Source: Epilithonimonas vandammei
GTDB lineage: Bacteria; Bacteroidota; Bacteroidia; Flavobacteriales; Weeksellaceae
Length of the DNA: 64,000 bases
NCBI RefSeq assembly: GCF_003860525.1
Contig: NZ_CP034161.1
Coordinates: 2,232,001-2,296,000, forward strand
Direction: 5' to 3'
Below the pieces are notes generated by a model. It searched no databases. It saw only the letters and a program-made list of their open reading frames with translations, and was not told the origin of the DNA. A program made the translations under genes and the position numbers. Below, piece by piece: positions 1 through 8,390 of the stretch; position 1 is the stretch's first letter, and every line of letters begins with the position of its first letter.

Positions 1-1
1 T

Positions 2-253
2 AATGGTGGATTACAAATAGATGTTCAAGAATTAAAATCTTTCTTTCCTCATTTTTATATGATAACAAGGTGTGATGGTGGATTTTTTGATTTTCATATT
101 ATTGATAAAAATCAAAATATAATTTTTTATTTGCATTATTCTGGTGAGATAAAAATTATGCCTCTAAATAAAAAATTTGATGTAAAAGTTTTGAAAGAAA
201 TAAAAAATACAGATTTTATTGATTCTATGAGAGCAAATTCAAATAGACTTTAA
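2..253 (+). CDS. C-terminal part of an unrecognised protein, cut by the window start
   Basis: The reading frame is open from base 2, so the gene begins upstream of the window; the first in-frame ATG at 59 is probably internal. The visible 83 residues are rich in Phe, Ile, Lys and Asn, with alternating hydrophobic and polar stretches suggesting beta strands. There is no signal peptide, membrane segment or motif I recognise. It stops 6 bp before the start of the flavin monooxygenase, so the two may be co-transcribed. Function unknown. Confidence 0.5.
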   Translation, partial: NGGLQIDVQELKSFFPHFYMITRCDGGFFDFHIIDKNQNIIFYLHYSGEIKIMPLNKKFDVKVLKEIKNTDFIDSMRANSNRL

Positions 254-259
254 ACAATA

Positions 260-1372
260 ATGAAAATCTCAATCATCGGTGGCGGAATTGGCGGTTTGAC
301 TTTGGGAAATTTTCTAAAGCAACACAACATCGATTTCAAAATTTATGAAAGTGCGCCAGAAATCAAAGCTGTGGGAGCTGGAATCGCAATGGCAGGCAAT
401 GCAATGCAAATTTTTGACAAACTTGGTTTGAAAGAGAAAATCGAAAAGGCTGGAACTAAAATGCAAGCTTTGATCATAACTGATGAAAAACTGAAAACCA
501 TTTCTAAAACGGATGTTTTGAAATTGGGAAACAAATACAAAGTTTGCAACATTGCCATTCACAGAGCAGATTTACAAAAAATTCTCAGTGAAAATATTTC
601 GGAACATATCATTCTTAATAAACAACTTTCGACAATTGAGAAAAAAGAAAACTATCATTTAACTTTTGGAGACAAAACAGAAATCGAAAGCGAAATAGTT
701 TTCGGAGCTGATGGCGTAAAATCTTTGGTTCGGAATCAGATTCTAAAATCCGGAGAAATCCGAAATGCTGGTCAAAAATGCTGGCGCGGAATTCTACAAA
801 CCGAAATCCCAGAAAAATACAGCCACAACGCTTACGAAATGTGGGGAAAAGGGAAACGTTTCGGCTTTGTAAAACTTTCTGAAAATATTTTATATTGGTA
901 CGCTTTGGTGAATGAGAAATTCTATTCTGATGATATTGATTTATTGGAAACGTTTCGGGAATTTCATCCTGATATTTTGGAAATGATTGCTGAAACTGCT
1001 AAACAAAATATTATCCTAAATGACATTATCGACATCCAACCGATGGACAATTGGTGTACAGAAAATCTTTGTCTGATTGGTGATGCTGCCCACGCCACGA
1101 CGCCCAATATGGGACAAGGCGGTTGCCAAGCGGTAGAAGATGCCTACGTCATTGCAAAATTATCAGAAACTGAAAAAGACTGGAACAAAGTTTTTTCTCA
1201 ATTTGAAAAAATCAGGAAAGAAAAAGTTCATCACATTGTAAATACGAGTTGGACGCTAGGGAAAGTGGCGCAATGGGAGAATTTTACAAGTATTAGGAAT
1301 TCTATTTTCAGAGTGATTCCTGAATCTGCCAATCAGAAACAAATGGAGAAAATTCTAAAACTGGAACTGTAG
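260..1372 (+). CDS. FAD-dependent monooxygenase (class A flavoprotein hydroxylase family)
   Basis: This 370-residue protein has the three hallmarks of group A flavin monooxygenases: an N-terminal dinucleotide fold (IIGGGIGGLTLG, residues 5-16), the DG motif (GADGVKSLVR, near 150-160) and the second FAD motif (LIGDAAHATTPNMGQGG, near 270-285). Such enzymes use NAD(P)H and O2 to hydroxylate or epoxidise aromatic or polycyclic substrates. It has no signal peptide and should be cytoplasmic. Tetracycline-degrading TetX enzymes are relatives and common in this bacterial family, but the motifs do not define the substrate and the neighbours give no clue. Family call firm, substrate unknown. Confidence 0.88.
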   Translation: MKISIIGGGIGGLTLGNFLKQHNIDFKIYESAPEIKAVGAGIAMAGNAMQIFDKLGLKEKIEKAGTKMQALIITDEKLKTISKTDVLKLGNKYKVCNIAIHRADLQKILSENISEHIILNKQLSTIEKKENYHLTFGDKTEIESEIVFGADGVKSLVRNQILKSGEIRNAGQKCWRGILQTEIPEKYSHNAYEMWGKGKRFGFVKLSENILYWYALVNEKFYSDDIDLLETFREFHPDILEMIAETAKQNIILNDIIDIQPMDNWCTENLCLIGDAAHATTPNMGQGGCQAVEDAYVIAKLSETEKDWNKVFSQFEKIRKEKVHHIVNTSWTLGKVAQWENFTSIRNSIFRVIPESANQKQMEKILKLEL

Positions 1373-1374
1373 AA

Positions 1375-1923
1375 TTATTGCTCAACTTCTTTCTTAAGGC
1401 TTTCTATTAGATTTTCCAGCTCAGCAATTTTATCTTTCAGGTTTTTGATATCATTTTTATTGCTTGTCACTTTGCTTTTCAGCATTACTGTTCTGGCACG
1501 CTCGCTGTGGTCTTCATCATCTTCATCTTCACTTATTTCCTCCACATCTTCCTGAATTTCGTCAATATCTTCTTGGATTTCTTCTACATCTTCCTGAATT
1601 TCTTCAATATCTTCCTGAATCTCATCAATATCTTCTTGGATCTCATTGACATCTTCTTTCAAATCCTCAATATGTTCAGAACTTTTATTCACAGACATCT
1701 GAATAAAAATGGCCAGATAGATCGCCTCCAATGAAACGACAGTCGTAAGAACCAGCAACATTTGCTCAAATTCAACAATATTGAAAATAGGCAATGCAAA
1801 ACAAATAATGAAAAAAATAGTATGGAAAACCAGCGACTGAATAGAACCTACCCACCAAATGATTCCGTTGGCTACTTTTTCTAAGGCAGATAGTTTTTTT
1901 TCATTTTCTTTAGTCAGTCTCAT
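1375..1923 (-). CDS. DUF1003-like membrane protein with a heptad-repeat coiled-coil tail
   Basis: From the ATG at 1923 this is 182 residues; an in-frame ATG at 1968 would add 15 residues that look unlike the family, so I prefer 1923. The N-terminal half has two hydrophobic segments and the phrase TTVVSLEAIYLAIFIQMSVN, which resembles the conserved second membrane segment of DUF1003 proteins (SLEA...QN). The C-terminal half is a long acidic coiled coil with repeating EIQEDxx heptads, followed by a Lys/Glu-rich helix. DUF1003 proteins are inner-membrane proteins of unknown role. It is convergent with the monooxygenase, with 2 bp between the stops. Confidence 0.75.
   Translation of the reverse strand: MRLTKENEKKLSALEKVANGIIWWVGSIQSLVFHTIFFIICFALPIFNIVEFEQMLLVLTTVVSLEAIYLAIFIQMSVNKSSEHIEDLKEDVNEIQEDIDEIQEDIEEIQEDVEEIQEDIDEIQEDVEEISEDEDDEDHSERARTVMLKSKVTSNKNDIKNLKDKIAELENLIESLKKEVEQ
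1547..1651. repeat. Five tandem 21-bp units encoding heptad repeats
   Basis: Five successive 21-bp units begin TCTTCCTGAAT or TCTTCTTGGAT at 1547, 1568, 1589, 1610 and 1631. Each encodes one seven-residue E-I-Q-E-D-x-x heptad of the coiled coil in the overlapping minus-strand gene. Units differ by a few bases. The array could expand or contract in steps that keep the reading frame and change rod length. Confidence 0.85.
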
Positions 1924-1991
1924 TCCTATAATTTTTATAAAAATACACTTTTTTGTACGAAATGTCAAAATTAACTGATAACGATGAAAAA

Positions 1992-2034
1992 TTCTGCCTA
2001 ATTGTCAATGCCCAAGGATTGGCAGAAAAATTGA
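1992..2034 (+). promoter_or_regulatory. Inverted repeat and sigma-54-like element before grpE
   Basis: TTCTGCC at 1992-1998 and GGCAGAA at 2021-2027 form an inverted repeat. The right arm overlaps TTGGCAG-N5-TTGAG (2018-2034), which resembles a -24/-12 element (GG-N10-GA instead of GG-N10-GC). It lies 28 bp before grpE, so it may be the heat-shock promoter or its operator. The assignment is inference. Confidence 0.3.
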
Positions 2035-2061
2035 GAAACAGAAGCTATAAAATTATCAATA

Positions 2062-2601
2062 ATGGACGAAAACAAAGATATACACGAAGAAAATCTGGAC
2101 ACGAACTCACAGAACACTGCGAAGATTGAACAGGAAAATCAGGAAAATGTGTCACAAAAGCCTACTGCGGAAGAACTTTTGGCAGAAGAAAAAGACAGAT
2201 ATATCCGTTTATATGCAGAGTTTGAAAATTACAAAAAAAGAACTCTGAAAGAAAAAAATGAATTTTACCTTTATGCTTCAAAAGATCTGATGACTTCTAT
2301 GTTAGGCATTTTGGACGATTTTGAAAGAGCTTTGAAAGAAATCGCTAAAAACGGAAACGAATCCGACCTTAAAGGCGTAGAGTTGATTTATCAGAAATTC
2401 AGAAACAAATTGATAGAGAAAGGTCTTAAACCAATTGATGTGAATGTTGGAGACGATTTTAATGTAGATTTTCACGAGGCTATTACGCAGATTCCTTCAC
2501 CAACTCCAGAATTGAAGGGCAAGATTGTAGATGTGATAGAAACCGGTTATCAGCTTCACGACAAAGTCATTCGTTTTGCTAAAGTAGTAACCGGAAAGTA
2601 A
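2062..2601 (+). CDS. grpE: Nucleotide exchange factor GrpE
   Basis: GrpE is the cytoplasmic nucleotide exchange factor that releases ADP from DnaK. The 179-residue protein has the expected layout: an acidic disordered N-terminus, a long helix (about residues 35-95, including the YAEFENYKKRT segment), then the C-terminal beta domain with GVELIYQKF and the final VIETGYQLHDKVIRFAKVVV-like strand. The length is typical. dnaJ follows after 92 bp in the same direction, and the pair serves the DnaK chaperone cycle; dnaK itself is not in the window. Confidence 0.96.
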   Translation: MDENKDIHEENLDTNSQNTAKIEQENQENVSQKPTAEELLAEEKDRYIRLYAEFENYKKRTLKEKNEFYLYASKDLMTSMLGILDDFERALKEIAKNGNESDLKGVELIYQKFRNKLIEKGLKPIDVNVGDDFNVDFHEAITQIPSPTPELKGKIVDVIETGYQLHDKVIRFAKVVTGK

Positions 2602-2693
2602 ACATTATGAATGTTAAGAAATAATTATTAAATGATTTTTTCATTTTAAATATTCATTACCATTCCTCAACTATCAATGATTAATTACGAATT

Positions 2694-3818
2694 ATGTCAA
2701 AACGCGATTATTACGAAGTTTTAGAAATATCCAAATCGGCCAGCGTAGAAGAAATCAAGAAAGCCTACAGAAAAATGGCAATCAAATATCACCCGGATAA
2801 AAATCCTGGCGATAAGGAAGCAGAAGAAAAATTTAAAGAAGCGGCAGAAGCCTATGAAGTGCTGAGCGACGATAACAAGAAAGCCCGGTATGACCAGTTC
2901 GGACACGCCGGAATGGGCGGTGCAGCTGGCGGTGGTGGATTTGGCGGCTTTGGCGGCGGAATGAATATGGAAGACATTTTCAGTCAGTTTGGCGATATTT
3001 TCGGAGGACATTTCAATGGCGGATTTGGCGGTGGTCAGAGACAGCAGCAGGCACGTGGTTCCAATCTGAGAATCCGCATCAAGTTGAATCTTGAAGAGAT
3101 GATCAACGGAACTCAGAAAACCGTTAAGGTCAAGAAGATGAAACTGGCTGCTGGTGTTACTTCTAAAACGTGTCCTACATGTGGCGGAAGTGGTGTTCAA
3201 GTCAAAGTTATGAATACGATGTTCGGACAGATGCAGACGCAAACCACTTGTGGAACATGTCAAGGTATCGGAAAAGTAGCAGACAAAATCCCTTCCGGAG
3301 CCAATGCACAAGGTCTTGTAAAAGAAGAGGAAGAAGTTACCATCAATATTCCTGCGGGCGCCAGAGACGGCATCCAGCTTAATGTTAGAGGAAAAGGAAA
3401 TGATGCGCCTTTGGGCGGAACACCTGGCGACCTTTTGGTAGTGGTGGAGGAAGAAGTAGATAAAGCAATCAAGCGCGAGGGCGATAATCTACATCAGGAA
3501 CTGTATATATCTTTTGCCGAAGCGGCTCTAGGAACCACAAAGGAAATTAATGTAGTAGGCGGAAAGGTCAAAATCAAGATTGATGAAGGAACACAATCCG
3601 GTAAAATCCTGAGATTGGCTGGCAAAGGTCTTCCAAATATTGAAGGTTATGGTGGAAAAGGTGATATGTTTGTTCACATCAACGTATGGACACCACAAAA
3701 ACTGACCAAGGAGCAAAAAGAATTTTTCCAGAGCCAATTACAAAACGGCGATATGAATGCCGAACCAACAGGAAAAGAAAAGACATTCTTTGAGAAAGTG
3801 AAGGATATGTTCAATTAA
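2694..3818 (+). CDS. dnaJ: Chaperone DnaJ with a half-size zinc-finger domain
   Basis: DnaJ delivers unfolded clients to DnaK and stimulates its ATPase. The 374 residues show a J domain with HPD at 33-35, a Gly/Phe-rich linker (about 70-115), a shortened Cys-rich region and the two beta-barrel client-binding domains. The canonical protein has four CxxCxGxG motifs; here only motif II (C160, C163) and motif III (C186, C189) remain. Motif I is replaced by KKMKLAAG and motif IV by [10 protein letters not shown], so zinc centre I is absent and centre II kept. I believe this is shared by close relatives rather than damage. It is followed by the hairpin at the left end of the IS element. Confidence 0.96.
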   Translation: MSKRDYYEVLEISKSASVEEIKKAYRKMAIKYHPDKNPGDKEAEEKFKEAAEAYEVLSDDNKKARYDQFGHAGMGGAAGGGGFGGFGGGMNMEDIFSQFGDIFGGHFNGGFGGGQRQQQARGSNLRIRIKLNLEEMINGTQKTVKVKKMKLAAGVTSKTCPTCGGSGVQVKVMNTMFGQMQTQTTCGTCQGIGKVADKIPSGANAQGLVKEEEEVTINIPAGARDGIQLNVRGKGNDAPLGGTPGDLLVVVEEEVDKAIKREGDNLHQELYISFAEAALGTTKEINVVGGKVKIKIDEGTQSGKILRLAGKGLPNIEGYGGKGDMFVHINVWTPQKLTKEQKEFFQSQLQNGDMNAEPTGKEKTFFEKVKDMFN

Positions 3819-3833
3819 GGACCAAAAAAAAAG

Positions 3834-3864
3834 AGGCTGTTTCAAAAGAGAGACAGCCTTTTTT
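3834..3864 (+). terminator. Intrinsic terminator formed by the left IS end, after dnaJ
   Basis: AGGCTGTTTC (3834-3843) pairs with GAGACAGCCT (3850-3859), one G-T pair, loop of six, followed by TTTTTT (3859-3864). The hairpin is built from the left terminal repeat and would end dnaJ transcripts. Confidence 0.8.
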
Positions 3865-3921
3865 ATGCAAAAAAGGAAAGCCTAAGCTTTCCTAATAGTT
3901 GCAAATTTTGTAATTTGCTGT

Positions 3922-5313
3922 GTGTTAACTAAGTCAAAAGTAGTCTTTAAAGATTACAATCCCAAACAAAATTTGCTTTTTCCTCCGAATTTATCGGAGT
4001 TGATTGATGAAAAGCATCCTGTGAAAATAGTTTCAAACATCATCGATGGTTTGGATATTAAAAACTTAATCAAAACCTACAAACCTGGAGGAACATCGTC
4101 TTACCACCCGAAAATGCTTTTGAAAGTATTGATTTATGGTTATTTGAGTAACATTTATTCAAGCCGGAAAATGGAACAGGCATTGAAGGAAAACATCCAT
4201 TTTATGTGGCTTTCGGCAATGAACCGTCCTGATCATAATACGTTGAACAGGTTTCGAAGCGAGCGATTGAAAGGTGAAGTCAAAGCCATCTTTACACAAA
4301 TTGTTTTGCTCTTGGAAAAGGAAGGTTTGGTAAGCCTGGAAACCACTTTTGTAGATGGGACCAAGATAGAGGCCAACGCCAACCGCTATACTTTTGTTTG
4401 GGGAAGAGCCATCAAGAAGCATCAGGTAAGAATTGCAGAGCAACTGGAAGAACTTTGGAATTATGCAGAAAGTGTGGCAAAAGAAGAGCTTCAAAACACT
4501 GAAAACATCGATTTTAAGGAGATTGATTCCGAAAAAGTAACACAAACCATCGACAAGATCAACGAGGTGTTGAAGGATAAAAAAATACCTTCAAAAGTTC
4601 GCCAGAAAATGAATTATGCCAATAAAAACTGGGCAAACAATTTGGATAAATACAAAAAACAACAGGCGATTTTACAAGCCAGAAACTCTTACTCAAAGAC
4701 CGATACAGATGCTACTTTTATGCGGATGAAACCGAAGGTTCGCGAATTCCATTGAAAAAACAATAAATATGTAATAATGAGCAATGAGGATCATATGCGA
4801 AACGGGCAGCTCAAACCCGCCTATAATCTACAGATTTCTACGAATAAACAATTTATTTTACATTATTCCATTCATCCCAATCCTACGGATACCAAAACAT
4901 TGGAGTCGCATTTAAAAGGTTTTGAAGACCGCTATCATAAAGTTCCGAAAGAGCTCGTTGCCGATGCAGGCTACGGTTCGGAAGAAAACTATAACCTGCT
5001 GAAAAACAAGAAAATAAAATCTTATGTTAAATACAATTACTTCAGAAAAGACCAAAAATCGCAACAAATAACCACTTCTCAAAACAATCCGAAGCTGGCA
5101 AAAATCAGGGAAAGGGTTTTCAAACTTCTCAATACCAAAAAAGGCATCAAACTCCGAAAACAGCGATGTCACGATGTTGAACCTGTTTTTGCAGAGCTCA
5201 AACACAACAAAAACTTTAAACGCTTTATGCTTCGAGGAAAAACCAAGGTCGAGGTAGAAATCGGCATTTTCGCCATTGCCCATAATCTCAAAAAAATGGC
5301 AAAAGCAGCCTGA
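3922..5313 (+). pseudogene. IS1182-family DDE transposase interrupted by a 54-bp insertion with a stop codon
   Basis: Two open segments lie in the same frame: 3922-4755 (GTG start) and 4777-5313. The first carries the N-terminal DNA-binding region and the first catalytic Asp (VDGTKIEANAN); the second carries the second Asp (ADAGYGSEEN) and the Glu region (VEPVFAELKHNK). Family members run through FMRMK directly into EDHMRNGQLKP; here about 54 bp (4732-4785) sit between these phrases and introduce an in-frame TGA at 4753-4755. The length of the extra DNA is a multiple of three, so only the stop breaks the frame. Either half alone lacks a full catalytic triad. Confidence 0.85.
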
Positions 5314-5401
5314 AATAGACTGTTTTTTGACTTTTTTAGCTTTGTTTTTCAAAAATTCAAAAATAGAAAACTTCAAAAATCGGATTTTTAAACAAAAGTA
5401 C

Positions 5402-5428
5402 AAAAAAAAGACTGTCCTTTTGAGACAG
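5402..5428 (-). terminator. Intrinsic terminator formed by the right IS end, after gcvP
   Basis: Read on the minus strand, CTGTC and GACAG (5424-5428 and 5412-5416) form a short stem that is followed by an eight-T run (5409-5402). It begins 11 bp beyond the gcvP stop and uses the right terminal repeat of the IS. The stem is shorter than at the left end. Confidence 0.55.
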
Positions 5429-5438
5429 CCTCTTAATG

Positions 5439-8297
5439 TTACATATAAGCTTCTATAGGCTCACAGGTACAAATTAGATTTCTGTCGCCATATGCTTCAT
5501 CTACTCGTGCGACTGTAGCGAAGAATTTATGCGTTCTCACCCATTCCAACGGATAGGCAGCTTTTTCTCTGCCATAGGGCTTGTCCCAGTGATCAGAAAT
5601 GAGCAGTTGTTCCGTATGAGGTGCATTTTTCAATACGTTGTTACTAGCATCAGCTTCCCCATTTGCAATTTCCTCAATTTCACTTTTGATACTGATTAAT
5701 GCTTCGGCAAACCTTTCTATTTCTTCTCTGCTTTCAGATTCTGTAGGTTCTATCATCAGCGTGCCAGCTACCGGAAAACTTACCGTTGGGGCGTGGAAAC
5801 CATAATCCATCAATCGTTTTGCAACATCGGCCACTTCAATTCCCAAAGCTTTGAACTGGCGGAAATCTACTATACATTCGTGCGCGACTCTGCCATTTGC
5901 ATTGGCATAAAGAATTGGGAAATGTTCTGCCAATAATTCTTTTAAATAGTTAGCATTCAGAATAGCATATGCAGTTGCTTTTTTAAGTCCAGCCGTTCCG
6001 AGCATTTTGATATAAGCATACGAAATGTTCAGAATAAGACCGGAGCCATATGGCGCAGCGGAAATCCCTTCTATCGCCTCTTTAGTTCCCACAGGAATAT
6101 TGGCATTGGTTGGAAGAAAAGGCACCAGATGCTCAGCCACACAGATTGGACCAACGCCAGGACCACCCCCTCCGTGAGGAATTGCAAAAGTTTTGTGAAG
6201 ATTCAGGTGACATACATCTGCCCCGATGTTTCCTGGACTTGTAAATCCTACCTGCGCATTCATATTAGCACCGTCCATATAAACCTGGCCGCCGTGCTCG
6301 TGTGTTAATTTTGTGATTTCCTTGATGTTGGCATCAAAGAATCCATAAGTTGATGGATAAGTAATCATTATGGCAGAAAGATTCTCAGAATGCTGTTCTG
6401 TTTTGGCTTTAAAATCTTCAAAATCAATTTCTCCATTCTCAAGATTCTTCACCACCACTATTTTCATCCCAGCCATTGCTGCAGAAGCTGGATTGGTTCC
6501 GTGCGCTGACTGTGGAATCAATACAATATTTCTATGGCCTTCGCCTCTATTTTTATGATATTCTCTGATGACCATTAGACCAGCATATTCGCCTTGAGCA
6601 CCTGAGTTCGGCTGAAGTGATGTTCCAGCAAAACCAGTGATTTCCGCTAGGTCTTTCTCCAATTGCTTAATCATTTCCTGATAACCACCAGCTTGCTCAG
6701 TCGGCACAAATGGATGAACACTGCCCCATTCTGCCCAAGATAATGGTATCATTTGCGTTGCTGCATTCAGTTTCATTGTACAAGAACCAAGAGATATCAT
6801 TGAATGAGTCAGAGATAAATCTTTTCTTTCCAGACGTTTGATATAACGCATCAGCTCTGTCTCTGTGTGGTATTTATTAAACACTTCTTCCTTCAGGATT
6901 TCATCGGTTCTTAACAAATCTGACGGAATCGAATAATCTTCTTTGAGACTTAATTTGTAGCCTTGTTTTCCTTTAAAATGTGCAAAAGCACCTACTAATT
7001 TATTGAGCTTTTCAAGTGTAGTGGTCTCATTCAGAGAAATACTTACAATTCCTTGGGAGAAATAATTAAGATTGATTTTCCGATCTCTCATTAACAATCT
7101 TAATGACGTTTTTTCCTCCTCGTGAAGCCTGAATTTTATCGTGTCGAATACAGGTTCATCCACAACATCATAACCTAACACTTTCAAAGCATCATTAACG
7201 GCATTGGTTTTATAATGAATCTGATCCGCAATGAATCCAAGACCTTTTGGACCGTGATAAACAGCGTACATCCCAGCCATTACTGCCAGTAAAACCTGAG
7301 CCGTGCAAATATTGGAGGTTGCTTTTTCTCTTTTGATGTGCTGTTCTCTAGTCTGAAGTGCCATTCTTAAGGCACGTTTTCCGTACATATCTTGAGAAAC
7401 ACCAATGATTCTACCCGGGATATCTCTTTTATAATCTTCCTTACAAGCAAAAAATGCGGCGTGAGGCCCACCATAACCCATCGGAATACCAAATCTCTGA
7501 GTAGTTCCCACAGCACAATCTGCACCCATTGCAGCAGGCGACTTAAGTTTTACCAAAGCCATTGGATCACAAGCTACTACCACTTGTAGATTAAATCCTT
7601 TTACTGAACTGATGAAGTCTGTATAATCTAGAACAATTCCGTTCTTACCCGGATACTGAAGCAAAACCCCGTAATATGAATCATTGAACTGATGGTTTGC
7701 ATGATTTCCCACTATCACGTCAATTCCAAGACCTTCCGCTTTAGTTTTAAGAACAGAAACGGTTTGTGGCAGAACCAAGTCTGAAACAAAAAATTTTGTT
7801 GAATTGTTCTTCTTTTGATCTTTAGTTCTGTTATTAAAGAACATATGCATCGCTTCAGCAGCAGCAGTTGATTCATCAAGAAGTGAAGCATTGGCCATCG
7901 GAAAACCTGTTAGGTCACAAACGACGGTCTGGAAGTTTAGAAGTGCTTCTAATCTACCCTGAGCAATCTCTGCCTGATATGGAGTGTACGCTGTATACCA
8001 GCTTGGATTTTCCAGAATATTTCTCTGGATTGGAGAAGGAAGAATAGTATCATTGTAACCAAATCCGATGTAGGTATCAAAACCTGCATTTTTTGCTGCC
8101 AATTCTTTGGAGTGAAGCAACATCTCATACTCCGAAAGCGCATCTGACAGCTCAAGATCTTTCTCTAGCCTGATACTTTCCGGAATAGTTTGAGATATTA
8201 ATTCATCGATACTATTAACTCCGATTTTGCTAAGCATTTCCGCTTTATCAGCTTCATTCAGACTGATGTGACGGTTTACAAATTGCTGTGTATTCAT
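5439..8297 (-). CDS. gcvP: Glycine dehydrogenase (decarboxylating), glycine cleavage P-protein
   Basis: The P-protein of the glycine cleavage system decarboxylates glycine on pyridoxal phosphate and passes the aminomethyl group to the lipoyl H-protein. At 952 residues it is the one-chain form with fused halves, matching the usual 950-960. The PLP-lysine region HLNLHKTFAIPHGGGGPG lies near residue 700, and the N-terminal FVNRHISLNEADKAEML phrase is typical, which supports the start at 8297. No gcvT or gcvH is nearby, so the system is dispersed. The 3' end is convergent with dnaJ across the IS element. Confidence 0.97.
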   Translation of the reverse strand: MNTQQFVNRHISLNEADKAEMLSKIGVNSIDELISQTIPESIRLEKDLELSDALSEYEMLLHSKELAAKNAGFDTYIGFGYNDTILPSPIQRNILENPSWYTAYTPYQAEIAQGRLEALLNFQTVVCDLTGFPMANASLLDESTAAAEAMHMFFNNRTKDQKKNNSTKFFVSDLVLPQTVSVLKTKAEGLGIDVIVGNHANHQFNDSYYGVLLQYPGKNGIVLDYTDFISSVKGFNLQVVVACDPMALVKLKSPAAMGADCAVGTTQRFGIPMGYGGPHAAFFACKEDYKRDIPGRIIGVSQDMYGKRALRMALQTREQHIKREKATSNICTAQVLLAVMAGMYAVYHGPKGLGFIADQIHYKTNAVNDALKVLGYDVVDEPVFDTIKFRLHEEEKTSLRLLMRDRKINLNYFSQGIVSISLNETTTLEKLNKLVGAFAHFKGKQGYKLSLKEDYSIPSDLLRTDEILKEEVFNKYHTETELMRYIKRLERKDLSLTHSMISLGSCTMKLNAATQMIPLSWAEWGSVHPFVPTEQAGGYQEMIKQLEKDLAEITGFAGTSLQPNSGAQGEYAGLMVIREYHKNRGEGHRNIVLIPQSAHGTNPASAAMAGMKIVVVKNLENGEIDFEDFKAKTEQHSENLSAIMITYPSTYGFFDANIKEITKLTHEHGGQVYMDGANMNAQVGFTSPGNIGADVCHLNLHKTFAIPHGGGGPGVGPICVAEHLVPFLPTNANIPVGTKEAIEGISAAPYGSGLILNISYAYIKMLGTAGLKKATAYAILNANYLKELLAEHFPILYANANGRVAHECIVDFRQFKALGIEVADVAKRLMDYGFHAPTVSFPVAGTLMIEPTESESREEIERFAEALISIKSEIEEIANGEADASNNVLKNAPHTEQLLISDHWDKPYGREKAAYPLEWVRTHKFFATVARVDEAYGDRNLICTCEPIEAYM

Positions 8298-8390
8298 TTA
8301 TAAACTTTGAATTAGATTTTTACTAAAAGGTTCGTAAAAATAATACTTTTCAAAGAATTAAGCAATGAATAAAATCATAATTAAAAACCT

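Larger units (their letters stand above)
3833..5432 (+). mobile_element. IS1182-type insertion sequence with a broken transposase
   Basis: The element is about 1.6 kb, bounded by inverted repeats: GAGGCTGTTTCAAAAG at 3833-3848 and the complement of GAGGCTGTCTCAAAAG ending at 5432. It lies exactly between the convergent ends of dnaJ and gcvP. I see no convincing target-site duplication (AA on the left, TTAA on the right). Each end also forms a hairpin with a T-tract, so transcription entering from either flanking gene should stop in the terminal repeat. The transposase is interrupted, so transposition would need another copy. Confidence 0.85.

Noticed and set aside
260..1372. Tetracycline-inactivating TetX
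   Set aside because: The motifs are shared by all class A flavin monooxygenases; substrate residues cannot be judged and no resistance context is present.
1547..1651. CRISPR-like array
   Set aside because: The 21-bp units are directly adjacent without spacers and are part of a coding sequence.
1464..1734. Plus-strand open frames rich in Phe, Leu and Ile
   Set aside because: They are the reverse complement of the acidic heptad repeats of the minus-strand DUF1003-like gene and have no independent support.
3825..5440. Target-site duplication of the IS element
   Set aside because: The bases just outside the inverted repeats (AA on the left, TTAA on the right) do not match convincingly, and the A run on the left makes short matches meaningless.
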